Numbered from the stretch's first letter, positions 50,450-60,491 are shown. The stretch is 64,000 nucleotides of DNA from Brevibacterium sp. CCUG 69071 (GCF_021023135.1 NZ_PGFV01000004.1:1-64000), one strand, 5' to 3'. Made by a program: numbers and translations. Notes: generated from the sequence alone by a model not told the origin.

Positions 50450-52783
50450 TTGCCAGAGATTCCCCCTGACAAGCATGGACCGAATGGGAACGACCCCGAT
50501 TCTCCCGCTGCAGGTCGCCGTCTCCGTGCCTCTGCTCGACCCCGATTCCGCGGCGATGCCGCCGCCAGCGACGACAGTTCGCACACTTCTCGCCCCTCCA
50601 CACCTCAGTCCTCGAACTCTCAGACACCGCGAGCCTCCGACCCCGGCCGGTCTGCTGCCGGGAATTCCCACAGCCGCCCGAACGCTTCGGGCAGCGGTCT
50701 CGGACGCGAACGCCAGAACACCGACAGCTCCAAGGCACCCACTCCGCGACCGGTGGCACCGCGCACCCGACGCGAGGCCAGGATGCTGCGCGCGGCAGCC
50801 GCCAACGGAGCATCCGCGGCAAGTGTCGCCGCTGCCGCCGATTCGACCGAGCAGGCGTCCGGCGACGATTTCTCCACGGGGCAGCACCCCACCACCGCAG
50901 CCTCGGCGAATGATTCTTCCCGACGTCCCGAGTCCGCGGACGAGTCCTACCCGACCCGCCGTGATCGCCGCGCTGCTTCGTCCTCACGCAGCTCCCGACG
51001 CGGCGGCGCCGGCAGCAAGAGCAGAGCGGCCGCAGTCGGAGCAGGAGCGGGAGCCGCGGCAGCCGGCACCGCCGGCGCGGCACACAACGCAGCCCGCAAC
51101 GCTTCGCACGACCGGGCCGATCGCCGCGCCGCCAACGACCGCGGCACCGATCGCACAGACGACCGCTCCCCGGCCGAGCACGAGCCGGCACGGGCCCGAC
51201 GCCATTCCTCCCGCCTCGGCGAGGCCTTTCCCGGCCTTGTCGGCTGGACGTCACTGAGCACCCTGCTGCCCGGCGTCGGACTGCTGCGCACTCGCTTCCG
51301 CCCGGCCGGCCTCATCATCTTCGGGCTCTTCGCCCTCGCGATCGTCAGCGGTCTGCTCTACCTGCTCATCAAAGGCCCGGTTCGCGCCGTGAGCATGGTC
51401 GTCGGCAATCCTTCCCTGCTCAACTTCCTTGCGATCGCGGCCGTCGTCGTCGGGGTCGTCTGGATCCTCGTCATCGTCGTCTCCCACCTGGGCCTGCGGC
51501 GAGGGCACAGGTACACGCCTTGGCAGAACAAGCTGGCCGGAGTGCTCGTCGTCTCGCTGGCGCTCATCATCGGCATCCCGCTGGGCGTCGGATCGGTCTA
51601 CGCCCGGGTGCAGTCCTCGACCGTCTCCAGCCTGTTCGGCGACAGCACGGGCAAATCCATGGGAGCCGATGAGCTGTGGGCGGACAAGCCCTACATCAAC
51701 GTCTTCCTGATGGGTCGAGACAACGGCGATGACCGTGAGGGAACTCGCCCGGACACGATGCTCGTCGCCTCGATCGACACGAAGACCGGCAATGCCGCGC
51801 TCATCTCCGTGCCCCGCAACCTCGCCTTCCCGATCTTCCCGGAAGGCAGCGAACTCGCAAAGGCCTGGCCCGACGGATTCCGTCCTTCCGGCGATTCCTC
51901 GGAGGACCTCATCAACGCCGTCTGGCAGTGGGGCGAGCAGAACCAGGACGCCATCGGCGACACGCACGGGCTCGAGCCGGGCATGTGGGCGACGATGCAG
52001 GCCGTGCAGGGGTCCCTCGGTCTCAACCTCGACTACTGGGCCTCGGTCGACATGGCCGGGTTCGAAGACGTCGTCGACGCCATCGGCGGTGTGAAGATCG
52101 ACGTCGAACGTCCGATCCCGATGGGCGGCGGCAAATCCATGTCCGGCGTCCCGAACAAGGTCTACGGCTGGGTCGATCCCGGCGAGCAGACACTCAAGGG
52201 CAAGGACGCACTCTGGTACGTCCGCTCCCGTGAGGGCAGCGACAACTACGACCGCATGTGCCGCCAGCAGCGCATGCTCAAGACCACGCTCGAGCAGATC
52301 GACCCGCAGGAGCTGGCCGCGGCCTATCCGAAGCTCGCGAACTCGGCGACGAAGAACATTGCGACCTCGATTCCGCAGAACGAGATCCCCGCCTTCATCG
52401 AGCTCGCCGTGGCCATGCAGAAGGGCGATGTGACGACGGTCCAGATCAACAACGACGTCACCCCCACCTACAACCCCGACTTCGACGTCCTCCACAAGTG
52501 GATCCTCGGCGAGGTCAAGGGCGCTTCGAACGGCGAAGAGACCCCGCAGCCGACCAACGACGGCAGCGACAGCTCCGATAAGAAGGAGTCCTCCGAGGAC
52601 GAGGCCAGCGACAAGGAGACCACCGACACCGCCGCCGGCGACACCGGTGACGAGGGCGCAGACTCGTCCGAATCCGAGGTCCCGGGCGAACCCAATACCG
52701 AAGGCAAGTGCTACCCGCAAGGCTTCAAGCCCGGCGATTCGTTCCCGGGCTACCCGGGTCCGGACGCCGGAGACCAGGGTTGA
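50450..52783 (+). CDS. LytR-CpsA-Psr (LCP) family cell-wall ligase
   Basis: A 777-residue protein starting at TTG (50450) after GAGGAG. Residues 1-275 are disordered, rich in Ser, Ala, Arg and Pro, and cytoplasmic. Three transmembrane helices lie near 285-306, 322-346 and 365-387. The LCP domain follows at about 410-680 (INVFLMGRDNGDDREGTRPD, TMLVASIDTK, LISVPRNLAFPI, WASVDMAGFEDVVDAIGGVK, LWYVRSREGSDNYDRMCRQQ) with the expected Arg and Asp residues. Such proteins attach anionic polymers or arabinogalactan to peptidoglycan. A Ser/Glu-rich tail ends the protein. It overlaps the next gene as TTGA. Confidence 0.93.
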   Translation: MPEIPPDKHGPNGNDPDSPAAGRRLRASARPRFRGDAAASDDSSHTSRPSTPQSSNSQTPRASDPGRSAAGNSHSRPNASGSGLGRERQNTDSSKAPTPRPVAPRTRREARMLRAAAANGASAASVAAAADSTEQASGDDFSTGQHPTTAASANDSSRRPESADESYPTRRDRRAASSSRSSRRGGAGSKSRAAAVGAGAGAAAAGTAGAAHNAARNASHDRADRRAANDRGTDRTDDRSPAEHEPARARRHSSRLGEAFPGLVGWTSLSTLLPGVGLLRTRFRPAGLIIFGLFALAIVSGLLYLLIKGPVRAVSMVVGNPSLLNFLAIAAVVVGVVWILVIVVSHLGLRRGHRYTPWQNKLAGVLVVSLALIIGIPLGVGSVYARVQSSTVSSLFGDSTGKSMGADELWADKPYINVFLMGRDNGDDREGTRPDTMLVASIDTKTGNAALISVPRNLAFPIFPEGSELAKAWPDGFRPSGDSSEDLINAVWQWGEQNQDAIGDTHGLEPGMWATMQAVQGSLGLNLDYWASVDMAGFEDVVDAIGGVKIDVERPIPMGGGKSMSGVPNKVYGWVDPGEQTLKGKDALWYVRSREGSDNYDRMCRQQRMLKTTLEQIDPQELAAAYPKLANSATKNIATSIPQNEIPAFIELAVAMQKGDVTTVQINNDVTPTYNPDFDVLHKWILGEVKGASNGEETPQPTNDGSDSSDKKESSEDEASDKETTDTAAGDTGDEGADSSESEVPGEPNTEGKCYPQGFKPGDSFPGYPGPDAGDQG

Positions 52784-54960
52784 GCGCCGAGGAGGCCCCC
52801 GCAGTCGTCATCGTCGGCGCCGGTCCGCGTGGACTCACCATCCTCGAGCGGCTCACCGCACTGGCGGCGAAGCGTGTCGCCGATGCCGATTCCGGCGGCT
52901 CCGCCGAGCCGGCCCTCGTCATCCACCTCATCGACCCATACCCGCCGGGCGCCGGAATCGTCTGGCGCACCGACCAGCCGGAGACGCTGCTGATGAACAC
53001 CACGATCGGTGAGCAGACGGTGTTCCCCGATCAGAGCTGCGACTTCCTCGACGCCGAGGATGTGCCGACCGGACCGTCGATGGCCGAGTGGTATCGCGAG
53101 AACGGCGGCACCGAGCCCGTGGACTCGACGTTCCCCAGCCGCGCCCTCTACGGCCGCTACCTCCGCGACGCCTACACCCGCATCCGTGCGGCCGCGCCGG
53201 ACTTCATCGACATCGTCGAACACCCCACCACGGTCGAATCGATCATCGACCTGCCCCCGCTCGAGCCCTTCGACGACGCACCGGGCGGTGTCGACGCCGC
53301 GTCCGACCCCGTGCCCCCGCAGCTCGTCCGCTGCGCCGACGGCACCACGATCATCGCCCTCGCGGTCGTCCTCGCCGTCGGCCACATCCCGAGCGCCCAA
53401 ACGGAGGAGCGGGCGCGGCTTGCCACCTTCGCCCAGCGCTCGGGCGGGCTGTACCTGCCCCAGGGTCTGCCCGCGGAAGCCCCCGTCGCCGAGGTGGCCC
53501 CCGACAGCCGTGTCATCGTCCGCGGCATGGGGCTCAACTACTTCGACCTGCAGACGCTGTTCACCCACGAGCGCGGCGGCAGTTTCGTACCGGTGGACGG
53601 GAGCGGGGCCGGAGCCGCCGGCGAACTCCGCTACATCCCCAGCGGCGAGGAGCCCTTCCTCGCACTCGGCTCACGCCGGGGAGTCCCCTATCGCAGCAAG
53701 CCCATCTGTGACGATCACCCCCGCGCTCCCTGGCCTCTGCGCTACTTCACCAAAGACAACATCGCGCATCTGGCCGGGCTCGAGGGCCTCGACGGCGAGC
53801 GGAAGGCCGGGGCCCGCTTCAACGACCAGCTCTGGCCGCTCATCCTCGCCGATCTCCGCTTCGGCTATTACCGCACCCTCTCCGAGGTCAGCCCCGAGGC
53901 CTTCGCCGGTGATCCCGGACAGCTGCGTGAGGCCATCGCCGAAGCGGTGTCCCGTCACCTGACGAGGCGCACCTGGCAGGAGACCCACCCGGATGCCGCC
54001 TCCGAGGCCGAGGCTGCCCGCCAAGGTCGCGTCACCCGTGAGGCCTTCGCCTGGTCGGAGATCGAAGAGGGACTCGTCCCGGACCCCGCCCACCGCATGT
54101 CCCTGCACGCGCTGCTAGATCCGCTCGAAGGACGGAAGTTCGACTCCCGCGAACCCGGGGCTCCCGACTCCCTGCACGAGTGGATGCTCGACTTCCTCCG
54201 CACCGACCTCCACGACTCCCTCGCCGGCCCGACCGGCAGCCCCGTGAAGTCGCTGTTCAACGTGCTCTGGCAGTCCAGGCTGCTGCTCAAGGAGCTCATC
54301 GCGGCCGGACACATCGACCGGGTCAGCATCGACATGGAGATCTGCGGCTGGTTCGAGAGCTTCGTCTCCGGGATCTGCGACGGCCCTCCCCCGCAGCGCA
54401 TCGCCGAACTCCTCGCCCTCGCCGAAGCCGGAATCGTCACCTTCGTCGGCCCGAACATGCGCCTCGAAGCGAACGAGGACGACGCACACGCGGATGGAGC
54501 GCACGCGTACGATGTGATCGCGGACGACGCAGGCACCGTCGACAGCCCTGAACGGGGCGCCGCGCCTTCCGACGCGCGACCGCAGATCTTCAGGGTCACC
54601 TCGGCGCAGGTGAAGGGCCAGGTCACCGGCAGCGTGGTCATCGACGCGGCTTCACCGACGAATTCGATCACGCGCGCCGCCGATGTCCTCCTGCACGGGA
54701 TGCTCGATCGCGGTCAGATCACTGCGGCCCGGCTGACCTTGGACGACGGTCGCGAGAAGCTCCTCAACGGGCTCGCGCTCACGCCGCGGCCCTATCGCAC
54801 GATCGACGTCGAAGGCACCGTGCACCCGCGGCGCTTCGCGCTGTCGATCCAACTCTCGGCGATGCAGTGGGGGCTGGCCATCGCGGCCAATCCGGGCACG
54901 AACGCCACCACTCTGTGCGACTCCCACGCCGCGGCCGAGGCCATCCTCGACCTCCTCTGA
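52780..54960 (+). CDS. FAD/NAD(P)-binding oxidoreductase, FAD_NAD_binding_9 type
   Basis: I start it at TTG 52780, which overlaps the LCP stop as TTGA and has GGAGA upstream; this gives 726 residues. The N-terminal fold is PAVVIVGAGPRGLTILERLT. Then come HLIDPYPPGAGIVWRTDQPE, LLMNTTIGEQTVFPDQSC, SRALYGRYLRDAY and VLAVGHIP. The C-terminus has VIDAASPTNSITRAADVLLH and LALTPRPYRTIDVEGTVHPR. Family members are large actinobacterial flavoproteins of unknown substrate. The overlap with an LCP gene suggests a shared cell envelope context, but no function is proven. Confidence 0.87.
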   Translation: MSAEEAPAVVIVGAGPRGLTILERLTALAAKRVADADSGGSAEPALVIHLIDPYPPGAGIVWRTDQPETLLMNTTIGEQTVFPDQSCDFLDAEDVPTGPSMAEWYRENGGTEPVDSTFPSRALYGRYLRDAYTRIRAAAPDFIDIVEHPTTVESIIDLPPLEPFDDAPGGVDAASDPVPPQLVRCADGTTIIALAVVLAVGHIPSAQTEERARLATFAQRSGGLYLPQGLPAEAPVAEVAPDSRVIVRGMGLNYFDLQTLFTHERGGSFVPVDGSGAGAAGELRYIPSGEEPFLALGSRRGVPYRSKPICDDHPRAPWPLRYFTKDNIAHLAGLEGLDGERKAGARFNDQLWPLILADLRFGYYRTLSEVSPEAFAGDPGQLREAIAEAVSRHLTRRTWQETHPDAASEAEAARQGRVTREAFAWSEIEEGLVPDPAHRMSLHALLDPLEGRKFDSREPGAPDSLHEWMLDFLRTDLHDSLAGPTGSPVKSLFNVLWQSRLLLKELIAAGHIDRVSIDMEICGWFESFVSGICDGPPPQRIAELLALAEAGIVTFVGPNMRLEANEDDAHADGAHAYDVIADDAGTVDSPERGAAPSDARPQIFRVTSAQVKGQVTGSVVIDAASPTNSITRAADVLLHGMLDRGQITAARLTLDDGREKLLNGLALTPRPYRTIDVEGTVHPRRFALSIQLSAMQWGLAIAANPGTNATTLCDSHAAAEAILDLL

Positions 54961-55090
54961 GCCGGCCGGATTCCGCGAAACCAGCACACATTGCTCTGAT
55001 TTCCTCACAGAGGGACGTGATCACTCAAGAGAAAAGTGGGCTGGTCTCGGGCGGCCGTGGTCTCGGAGCCGGTCGGCCGCGGTCGGTACA

Positions 55091-55142
55091 CCGGTTGAGT
55101 CAGAGTGCTTCGGTTGCAACCGGGGCTATCTGACTCAACCGG
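55091..55142. terminator. Long hairpin between convergent genes
   Basis: CCGGTTGAGTCAGA and TCTGACTCAACCGG pair over 14 bp. An inner palindrome CGGTTGCAACCG sits in the loop. It separates the FAD gene (plus) and the YhgE/Pip gene (minus). Confidence 0.6.
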
Positions 55143-55199
55143 TACATCGCCCGCGCCTCGCCCGCCACAGGCCACGCGGCCCGCGCGCCGCACCCAACC

Positions 55200-57596
55200 T
55201 CAGGCCATGGCCAGTGCGGCCTCCGGCTTCGTCGACCTCGCGCGCACGATCGCCAGCAGCGACATCACGATGCCGATGACCGCCCAGGCGAGCAGTCCCC
55301 CGTAGGCGGCGGCCTGACCGGTGGTGCCCGCCGCGATCGCTGCGAAGCCATTCATCGCCGGTGTCAGCGGCAGGAGCGGGGCGACGAAGTCGAAGAACTG
55401 CGGCACCGCACCGATCGTCCGCCCGGCCACGGCGAGGACCACGGCGATCACGGACAGGAATCTGCCCACGCCGCCGAACCACGCCACGAGCGCGAAGTTG
55501 AGGATCATGAACACCATCGCGGAGACGAACGTGAGCACCGCGATGTCGAAGCCTTGGACGGCATCGATGTCCATCACGGTGACCGCGAGGATCGAGAGCA
55601 CGAGCGCCTGCAGCACGCCGACGATGACGCCGGGCAGCAGACCTCGCAGCCAGACTGCGAAGGATGACCTGGTCGAGAGCAGGGTCGAGGCCGGGATCGG
55701 CTTGAGCACGGTGTAGGTGACGAGTCCGCCGACCCAGAGTGCGAGCATGATCAGCAGGGCGATCGTCGATCCCTGGAGCACATCGGTGACGTCGTCGCTG
55801 CCGGGCGACTTGATGTTCGCCGAGGCGACCTTCGCCAGTTTGTCCCGATCCGTCGAGGAGTAGGACGGCACTTCGTCCGCGCCGTCCTTGACGCCGTCGG
55901 AGAACTTCCCGACGCCCTCGGAGTACTTGTCGGTGCCCTTCGCGAGCTGATCGAGTCCGGCGGCGAGGTCCGAGGTGCCCGTGGCCGCCTGGGAGACGCC
56001 GTCGGTGTACTGGCCGATTCCGTCGGAGAGCTGACCGGCGCCCTCGGAGAGCTGTCCGGCGCCGTCGTCGAGCTGGGTCGAGGCATCCGCGACCTTCCCG
56101 ACGCCCTTCGAGAGTTCGGGCATGCCGTCGGCGAGCTGCTGGTTGCCGTCGGCCACACCCGAGGCACCTTCGCGCAGGCCCTTCGAGGCCTCGAGCAGTT
56201 TCGGGGCGTTCTTCGAGATGTCCTCCATGCCCTTCGTCAGCTCGCCGAGGCCGTCCTCGAGTCCCTTGACGAACTTGGTCATGCCCTTGCTCAGTTCGCT
56301 CGCCCCGTCGGCGAGGCCATCGGCGCCGCCGAGCAGCGACTGACCGGACGTCTTGTCCTTCTGCTCGAGCCCGTCCACGGCCGAGCCGAGACCGCCCGAG
56401 GTGCCCTTGAGCAGTCCCTGGGCGAAGGCCTGTTCGATGCCCTGGCAGACCTCGTCCGGGGTGCCCGTGGGGCAGAGTTCACCGCGCGCCGTTTCGGCTT
56501 CCTTCGAGGTCATCAGACCGGCGTCCACGAGCGCGTCGAGGTCGGGGTTGGCGGCGGCGAGCTTATCGGCCTGGTCCGCGCCGTCCTTGAGACCGTCGCG
56601 GTACTGGTGGAGTCCGTCGGAGAGTCCCGAAGCCCCGTCGGAGACGCCCTTGGCGCCCTTGTCGAGGTCTTTGCCGCCGTCGATGAGATCGTCGAGGCCG
56701 CCCTCATCGGAACCGCCCGAACCGGAGAAGCCCTTGATGATCTCGTCGATGGACTTCGTGTATTCGTCGACGCCGTCGGAGAGTTCGCCGGAGCCGTCTG
56801 CGAGCTTCTGCGTGCTCTCGGGCAGCTCGGCGGTCTGCTTCTTCATCTCCTGCAGTCCGCCCGAGAGCTGGGAGGTGCCGTCCGAGAGGTCTCCCGCGCC
56901 CTTGGCGAGGTCACCGGCCCCGGATTTGAGCTCTCCGCCGTTGGTGGAGAGCTCGTCCATGCCCTTCGACAGGTCCCCGGCGCCGCTCGCGGACTTCTCG
57001 GTGCCCGTCTTCAGGTCCTTCGCCCCGTCGTCGAGCTCCCCGGCGGCGTCGCCGAGGTCCTTCATCTGGTCGCCCATCTTGTTGAAGCCGACGTAGATGT
57101 TGTCAAGGTAGTTCTCGGTCATCTCGGTGTTGAAGGTCGTGCGCGCGACCTCGGCGACCGACCGGGAGATCTGCGTATCCGCGGCCGGGGCGACCCCGGA
57201 GACATCGACGTCGAGCTGCGTCTGCGTCGCGGACTTCGCATCGTCGACTGAGGTCACCGCCCGAGAGAAGCCCTCGGGGATGGTCAGCTTCGCGGCATAG
57301 GTGCCGTCCGAGAGTCCCTTCGCCGCGTCGTCCTCGTCGGTGATCACCCAGTGGATGTTGTTGTCCTCTTCGCCGACGAGTCCGCTGGTCAGCTCGCGGC
57401 CGATCGGCACGGTCTCCCCGTCGACCTCGGCCCCGTCGTCGTTGTTGACGATGGCGGCCTCGATGGTGTCGAGACGGTCGCTCGACTTCCAGGTGGCCAG
57501 GATGAATCCGGCGGCCACGATGATGGGGATGAGCACAAGGCCGATGAGCGACACCCAGGTCACGGGCCGCTTCGAGTTCGCACGTTCGAGTTTCAC
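55200..57596 (-). CDS. YhgE/Pip family membrane protein
   Basis: A 798-residue protein starting at GTG (57596), overlapping the MMPL stop as GTGA. One N-terminal transmembrane helix (TWVSLIGLVLIPIIVAAGFI) is followed by the Pip domain (IEAAIVNNDDGAEVDGETVP, AAKLTIPEGFSRAVTSVDDA). A very long extracytoplasmic helical part (about 170-590) is built of 7- and 11-residue repeats such as GAGDLSKGMDEL and LSDGTSQLSGGLQEM. About five to six C-terminal helices (610-790) resemble the ABC-2 permease. In the family this is a phage-receptor-like or transporter protein. Co-transcription with MMPL suggests a shared export role. Confidence 0.92.
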   Translation of the reverse strand: MKLERANSKRPVTWVSLIGLVLIPIIVAAGFILATWKSSDRLDTIEAAIVNNDDGAEVDGETVPIGRELTSGLVGEEDNNIHWVITDEDDAAKGLSDGTYAAKLTIPEGFSRAVTSVDDAKSATQTQLDVDVSGVAPAADTQISRSVAEVARTTFNTEMTENYLDNIYVGFNKMGDQMKDLGDAAGELDDGAKDLKTGTEKSASGAGDLSKGMDELSTNGGELKSGAGDLAKGAGDLSDGTSQLSGGLQEMKKQTAELPESTQKLADGSGELSDGVDEYTKSIDEIIKGFSGSGGSDEGGLDDLIDGGKDLDKGAKGVSDGASGLSDGLHQYRDGLKDGADQADKLAAANPDLDALVDAGLMTSKEAETARGELCPTGTPDEVCQGIEQAFAQGLLKGTSGGLGSAVDGLEQKDKTSGQSLLGGADGLADGASELSKGMTKFVKGLEDGLGELTKGMEDISKNAPKLLEASKGLREGASGVADGNQQLADGMPELSKGVGKVADASTQLDDGAGQLSEGAGQLSDGIGQYTDGVSQAATGTSDLAAGLDQLAKGTDKYSEGVGKFSDGVKDGADEVPSYSSTDRDKLAKVASANIKSPGSDDVTDVLQGSTIALLIMLALWVGGLVTYTVLKPIPASTLLSTRSSFAVWLRGLLPGVIVGVLQALVLSILAVTVMDIDAVQGFDIAVLTFVSAMVFMILNFALVAWFGGVGRFLSVIAVVLAVAGRTIGAVPQFFDFVAPLLPLTPAMNGFAAIAAGTTGQAAAYGGLLAWAVIGIVMSLLAIVRARSTKPEAALAMA

Positions 57597-60481
57597 GACT
57601 GCACGCCTTCCATGTTGCTGCGGCCGGCCGCGTGGGCCCGGACACCGCCGTTGTCGTCATCTGCTCCACCATCGCCCTCGGGGGCGGCCTCGTCGAGGTC
57701 GAGGTGGAAGTAGTTCGTGTGTGGGTACAGGATCCCCGAAACGTCCCCGTCCGGGAGTCCGAGCACGATGGCCGTGCCCGCCTCCTGCAGCTGGGGCAGA
57801 AGTTCGGCGAGTTCCCGCCCGGTGTGGGTGGCTAGGGCCTGTGCCCCATCGATGATGAGCAGGTCAGGCGCCGAGGTGGCCCACCGTGAGAGCTCGCGTG
57901 AACTCGGCAGGGTGGCCGGTACCTCGGCATCGAGTTCGAAGTAGGGCACGCTGCGACGGACCTTGCCGGCATGCTCCGGCAGAACCTCGTGGCCGATCTT
58001 CATCTCCCCGGCGCTCAGCCCGACACGTCCGGACAGGGCGAGGAGCAGGGCACGACGTGCACGTCCGCTGGCGACGAGCACCTGGCCCGGCAACAGAGAG
58101 ATGTCGACACGGGAGAAGCCGCGATCCCCGGAGTAGACGCCGATGCCGCGTCCGTAGACCCGGTACGGCGAATCCGGCTCCGGCCAATCGCGCAGGGCCA
58201 CCTCGTGGGCGAGCCCTTCGCCTTCGACATCGAGCCGGGGCAGGATCCGGTCGAGCCACTTCGGCAGCCACCAGGCCTTGTCACCGAGCAGCTGCATGAT
58301 CGCCGGGACCAGCGACATGCGCACGAGGAAGGCATCGACGAAGATGCCGGAGGCCAGGGCCAGGGCGATCGACTTGATGATCGGCTCGCCGGCGGGCACG
58401 AAGGCCGCGAACACGGAGAACATGATGACCGCTGCGGCCGTGACCACGCGGGCCGAGGAGGCGAAGCCGGCCTTGATCGCGTCCCGCGCACTCGCCCCGT
58501 GGACATAGGCCTCGCGCATTCCGGAGACGAGGAACACCTCGTAGTCCATGGCCAGTCCGAACAGGATGCCCATGACGATGATCGGCAGGAAGCTGATCAC
58601 CGGACCGGTCTGGTCGATGCCCATGGGTCCGGCGAGGAAGCCGTCGTGGAAGACGAGGACGACCGTGCCGAAGGAGGCGAAGACGCTGAGCAGGAATCCG
58701 CCGGTCGCCTTGATGGGCACCGCGATCGAGCGGAAGACCATCATCAGCAGGATGATCGAGAGGCCGACGACGAAGATGCCGAAGGGCAGCAGGGCCTGGC
58801 CGAGCTGGTCGGAGACGTCGATCTGGATCGCCGTGGCCCCGGTGACAGCGGTCTCGAAGTCATAGTCGGCTTCGATCTCGTCGCTGAGCGCCCGCAGCCG
58901 GTCGACGGTATCGAGGGTCGCGGGGTCATCGGAGGCCGTGGTCGGAATGATCTGGAACAGGGCGGTGGTGGCATCCTCGTTGGGGGTCGCGAGAATGACC
59001 TGGTCGACGCCGTCGACCTCCTCGATCCGATCCTTGATCTGGTCGACGTCGTCGAGCGGATCGTCGGAGGTCACGATCTGGCTCGTCATCACCAGCGGAC
59101 CGTTGAAGCCGGGGCCGAAGTGCTCGTCGATGAGGTCGTAGGTCGTCTTCGCGGGGCTGCCTTCCTCCTGCTGCCCGGCGGTGGGCAGGGACAGCTGCAG
59201 CTGGGTCGCGGGAATCGCGAACAGGGCGAGACCGCCGACGATGACGACGATGGTCAGCAGCGGGATCTTCGTGACCGCCCGCAGCCAGCCGGCGAAGAAC
59301 TTATTCATGATCGTCGGCGGGTAGGGCTCCCCCGCCTCGGCGCGGGCTTCGGAGGCGATGTCGTCACGGGTGGCGGGGGCTGACGCGGCCGGTGCCTGCG
59401 TGCGCTCGGATGCGCGCGCCTCGGCGGCGGCGGCGAAGGCCTTCCGGTAGCGCTTCGTCGGCTTCGGGGTGATCTTGCCCTTGACGAGACCGAGCAGGGC
59501 CGGGACGAGGGTGAGCGAGATGAGCACGGCGACGAGCACGGAGCCCGAAGCGCCGATGCCCATGATGGTGAGGAAGGGGATGCCGGCCAGGGACAGACCG
59601 AGCAGCGCGATCATCACGGTCATTCCGGCGAAGACGACGGCGGAGCCGGCCGTGGCGACCGCGCGTCCGGCCGCCTCGATGGGCGCGTGGCCTTCGGCGA
59701 GCAGAGCTCTGTCCCGAGAGACGATGAAGAGGGCGTAGTCGATGCCGACCGCCAGGCCCAACATCAGCGCCAACATGATCGAGGAGGAGTTGATCGCCCC
59801 GAAGGCGGTGGCGCCGACGATGAGGAGCACGGAGATGCCGACGCCGATGAGCGCGGTGATCAGAGGCATGCCGGCGGCACGGAAGGAGCCCAGAGTGAGC
59901 AGGAGGACGATGAAGGCGATGACGACGCCGATGCCTTCGACCCAGGAGATCTCGACTCCGGTGATCTGGAAGAGCTCGCCGCCGGCTTCGACCTCGGCAC
60001 CCGGGAGGGCATCGCGGACCGGGTCGAGGGCGTCGAGGAGCTGGTCGGGCGCCTCGGGGCCGACCTCCTGCTGAGTGCCGTCGTACTGCACGGAGATCTG
60101 CGCGGCTCGTTTGTCGTCGCTGATCGCCCCGTCGACGAGGTCGTCGAAGGGAGAGGTCACGGCGTCGACATGCGGAAGGTCCTTGAAGTCGTCGACGGCG
60201 TCCTCGATCTCGTCCTTGTACTTCTTGTCGTCGATGGAGTCGCCGCCGGCGGCGACGACGATGACCGTAGAGGACACTCCGGCCGCCGAGGGGAAGGTCG
60301 ACTTCATCGAGTCGAGCGCTGTCTGCGCCTCCGAACCGGGCAGCGTGAAGTCATTGTCGAAGTCCTTGGCGAAGGCCGCGACGCCGGCGCCGACGAGTCC
60401 GAAGATGACCAGCCACAGGGCGATGAAGCGGAGTGGAGTGCGATAGGCGCGGCGCCCCAGCGCGTACAGGAATGTTGACAC
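57593..60481 (-). CDS. MMPL/RND-type transporter with C-terminal degenerate ABC-like domain
   Basis: A 962-residue protein starting at GTG (60481). The MMPL architecture is clear: a helix at 15-38, a soluble loop to about 185, five helices, a cytoplasmic insert near 345-390, a second soluble loop and five more helices up to about 735. Marks: LGLAVGIDYALFIVSRDRAL and GILFGLAMDYEVFLVSGMRE. Residues about 780-935 look like an ABC ATPase (YSGDRGFSRVDISLLPGQVL, LLLALSGRVGLSAGEMKIGH, APDLLIIDGAQAL) but lack Walker A GK(S/T) and the catalytic Glu. It probably exports lipids or toxic compounds. Expression is likely controlled by the divergent TetR protein. Confidence 0.92.
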   Translation of the reverse strand: MSTFLYALGRRAYRTPLRFIALWLVIFGLVGAGVAAFAKDFDNDFTLPGSEAQTALDSMKSTFPSAAGVSSTVIVVAAGGDSIDDKKYKDEIEDAVDDFKDLPHVDAVTSPFDDLVDGAISDDKRAAQISVQYDGTQQEVGPEAPDQLLDALDPVRDALPGAEVEAGGELFQITGVEISWVEGIGVVIAFIVLLLTLGSFRAAGMPLITALIGVGISVLLIVGATAFGAINSSSIMLALMLGLAVGIDYALFIVSRDRALLAEGHAPIEAAGRAVATAGSAVVFAGMTVMIALLGLSLAGIPFLTIMGIGASGSVLVAVLISLTLVPALLGLVKGKITPKPTKRYRKAFAAAAEARASERTQAPAASAPATRDDIASEARAEAGEPYPPTIMNKFFAGWLRAVTKIPLLTIVVIVGGLALFAIPATQLQLSLPTAGQQEEGSPAKTTYDLIDEHFGPGFNGPLVMTSQIVTSDDPLDDVDQIKDRIEEVDGVDQVILATPNEDATTALFQIIPTTASDDPATLDTVDRLRALSDEIEADYDFETAVTGATAIQIDVSDQLGQALLPFGIFVVGLSIILLMMVFRSIAVPIKATGGFLLSVFASFGTVVLVFHDGFLAGPMGIDQTGPVISFLPIIVMGILFGLAMDYEVFLVSGMREAYVHGASARDAIKAGFASSARVVTAAAVIMFSVFAAFVPAGEPIIKSIALALASGIFVDAFLVRMSLVPAIMQLLGDKAWWLPKWLDRILPRLDVEGEGLAHEVALRDWPEPDSPYRVYGRGIGVYSGDRGFSRVDISLLPGQVLVASGRARRALLLALSGRVGLSAGEMKIGHEVLPEHAGKVRRSVPYFELDAEVPATLPSSRELSRWATSAPDLLIIDGAQALATHTGRELAELLPQLQEAGTAIVLGLPDGDVSGILYPHTNYFHLDLDEAAPEGDGGADDDNGGVRAHAAGRSNMEGVQS

Positions 60482-60491
60482 AGAGACCTCG

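Noticed and set aside
50947-52720. Long minus-strand frames opposite the LCP gene
   Set aside because: They are shadows typical of high-GC DNA; the plus strand has clear LCP motifs.
57971-60478. Long plus-strand frames opposite the MMPL gene
   Set aside because: Asp/Gly/Arg/Val-rich composition without domains; the minus strand encodes clear MMPL helices.
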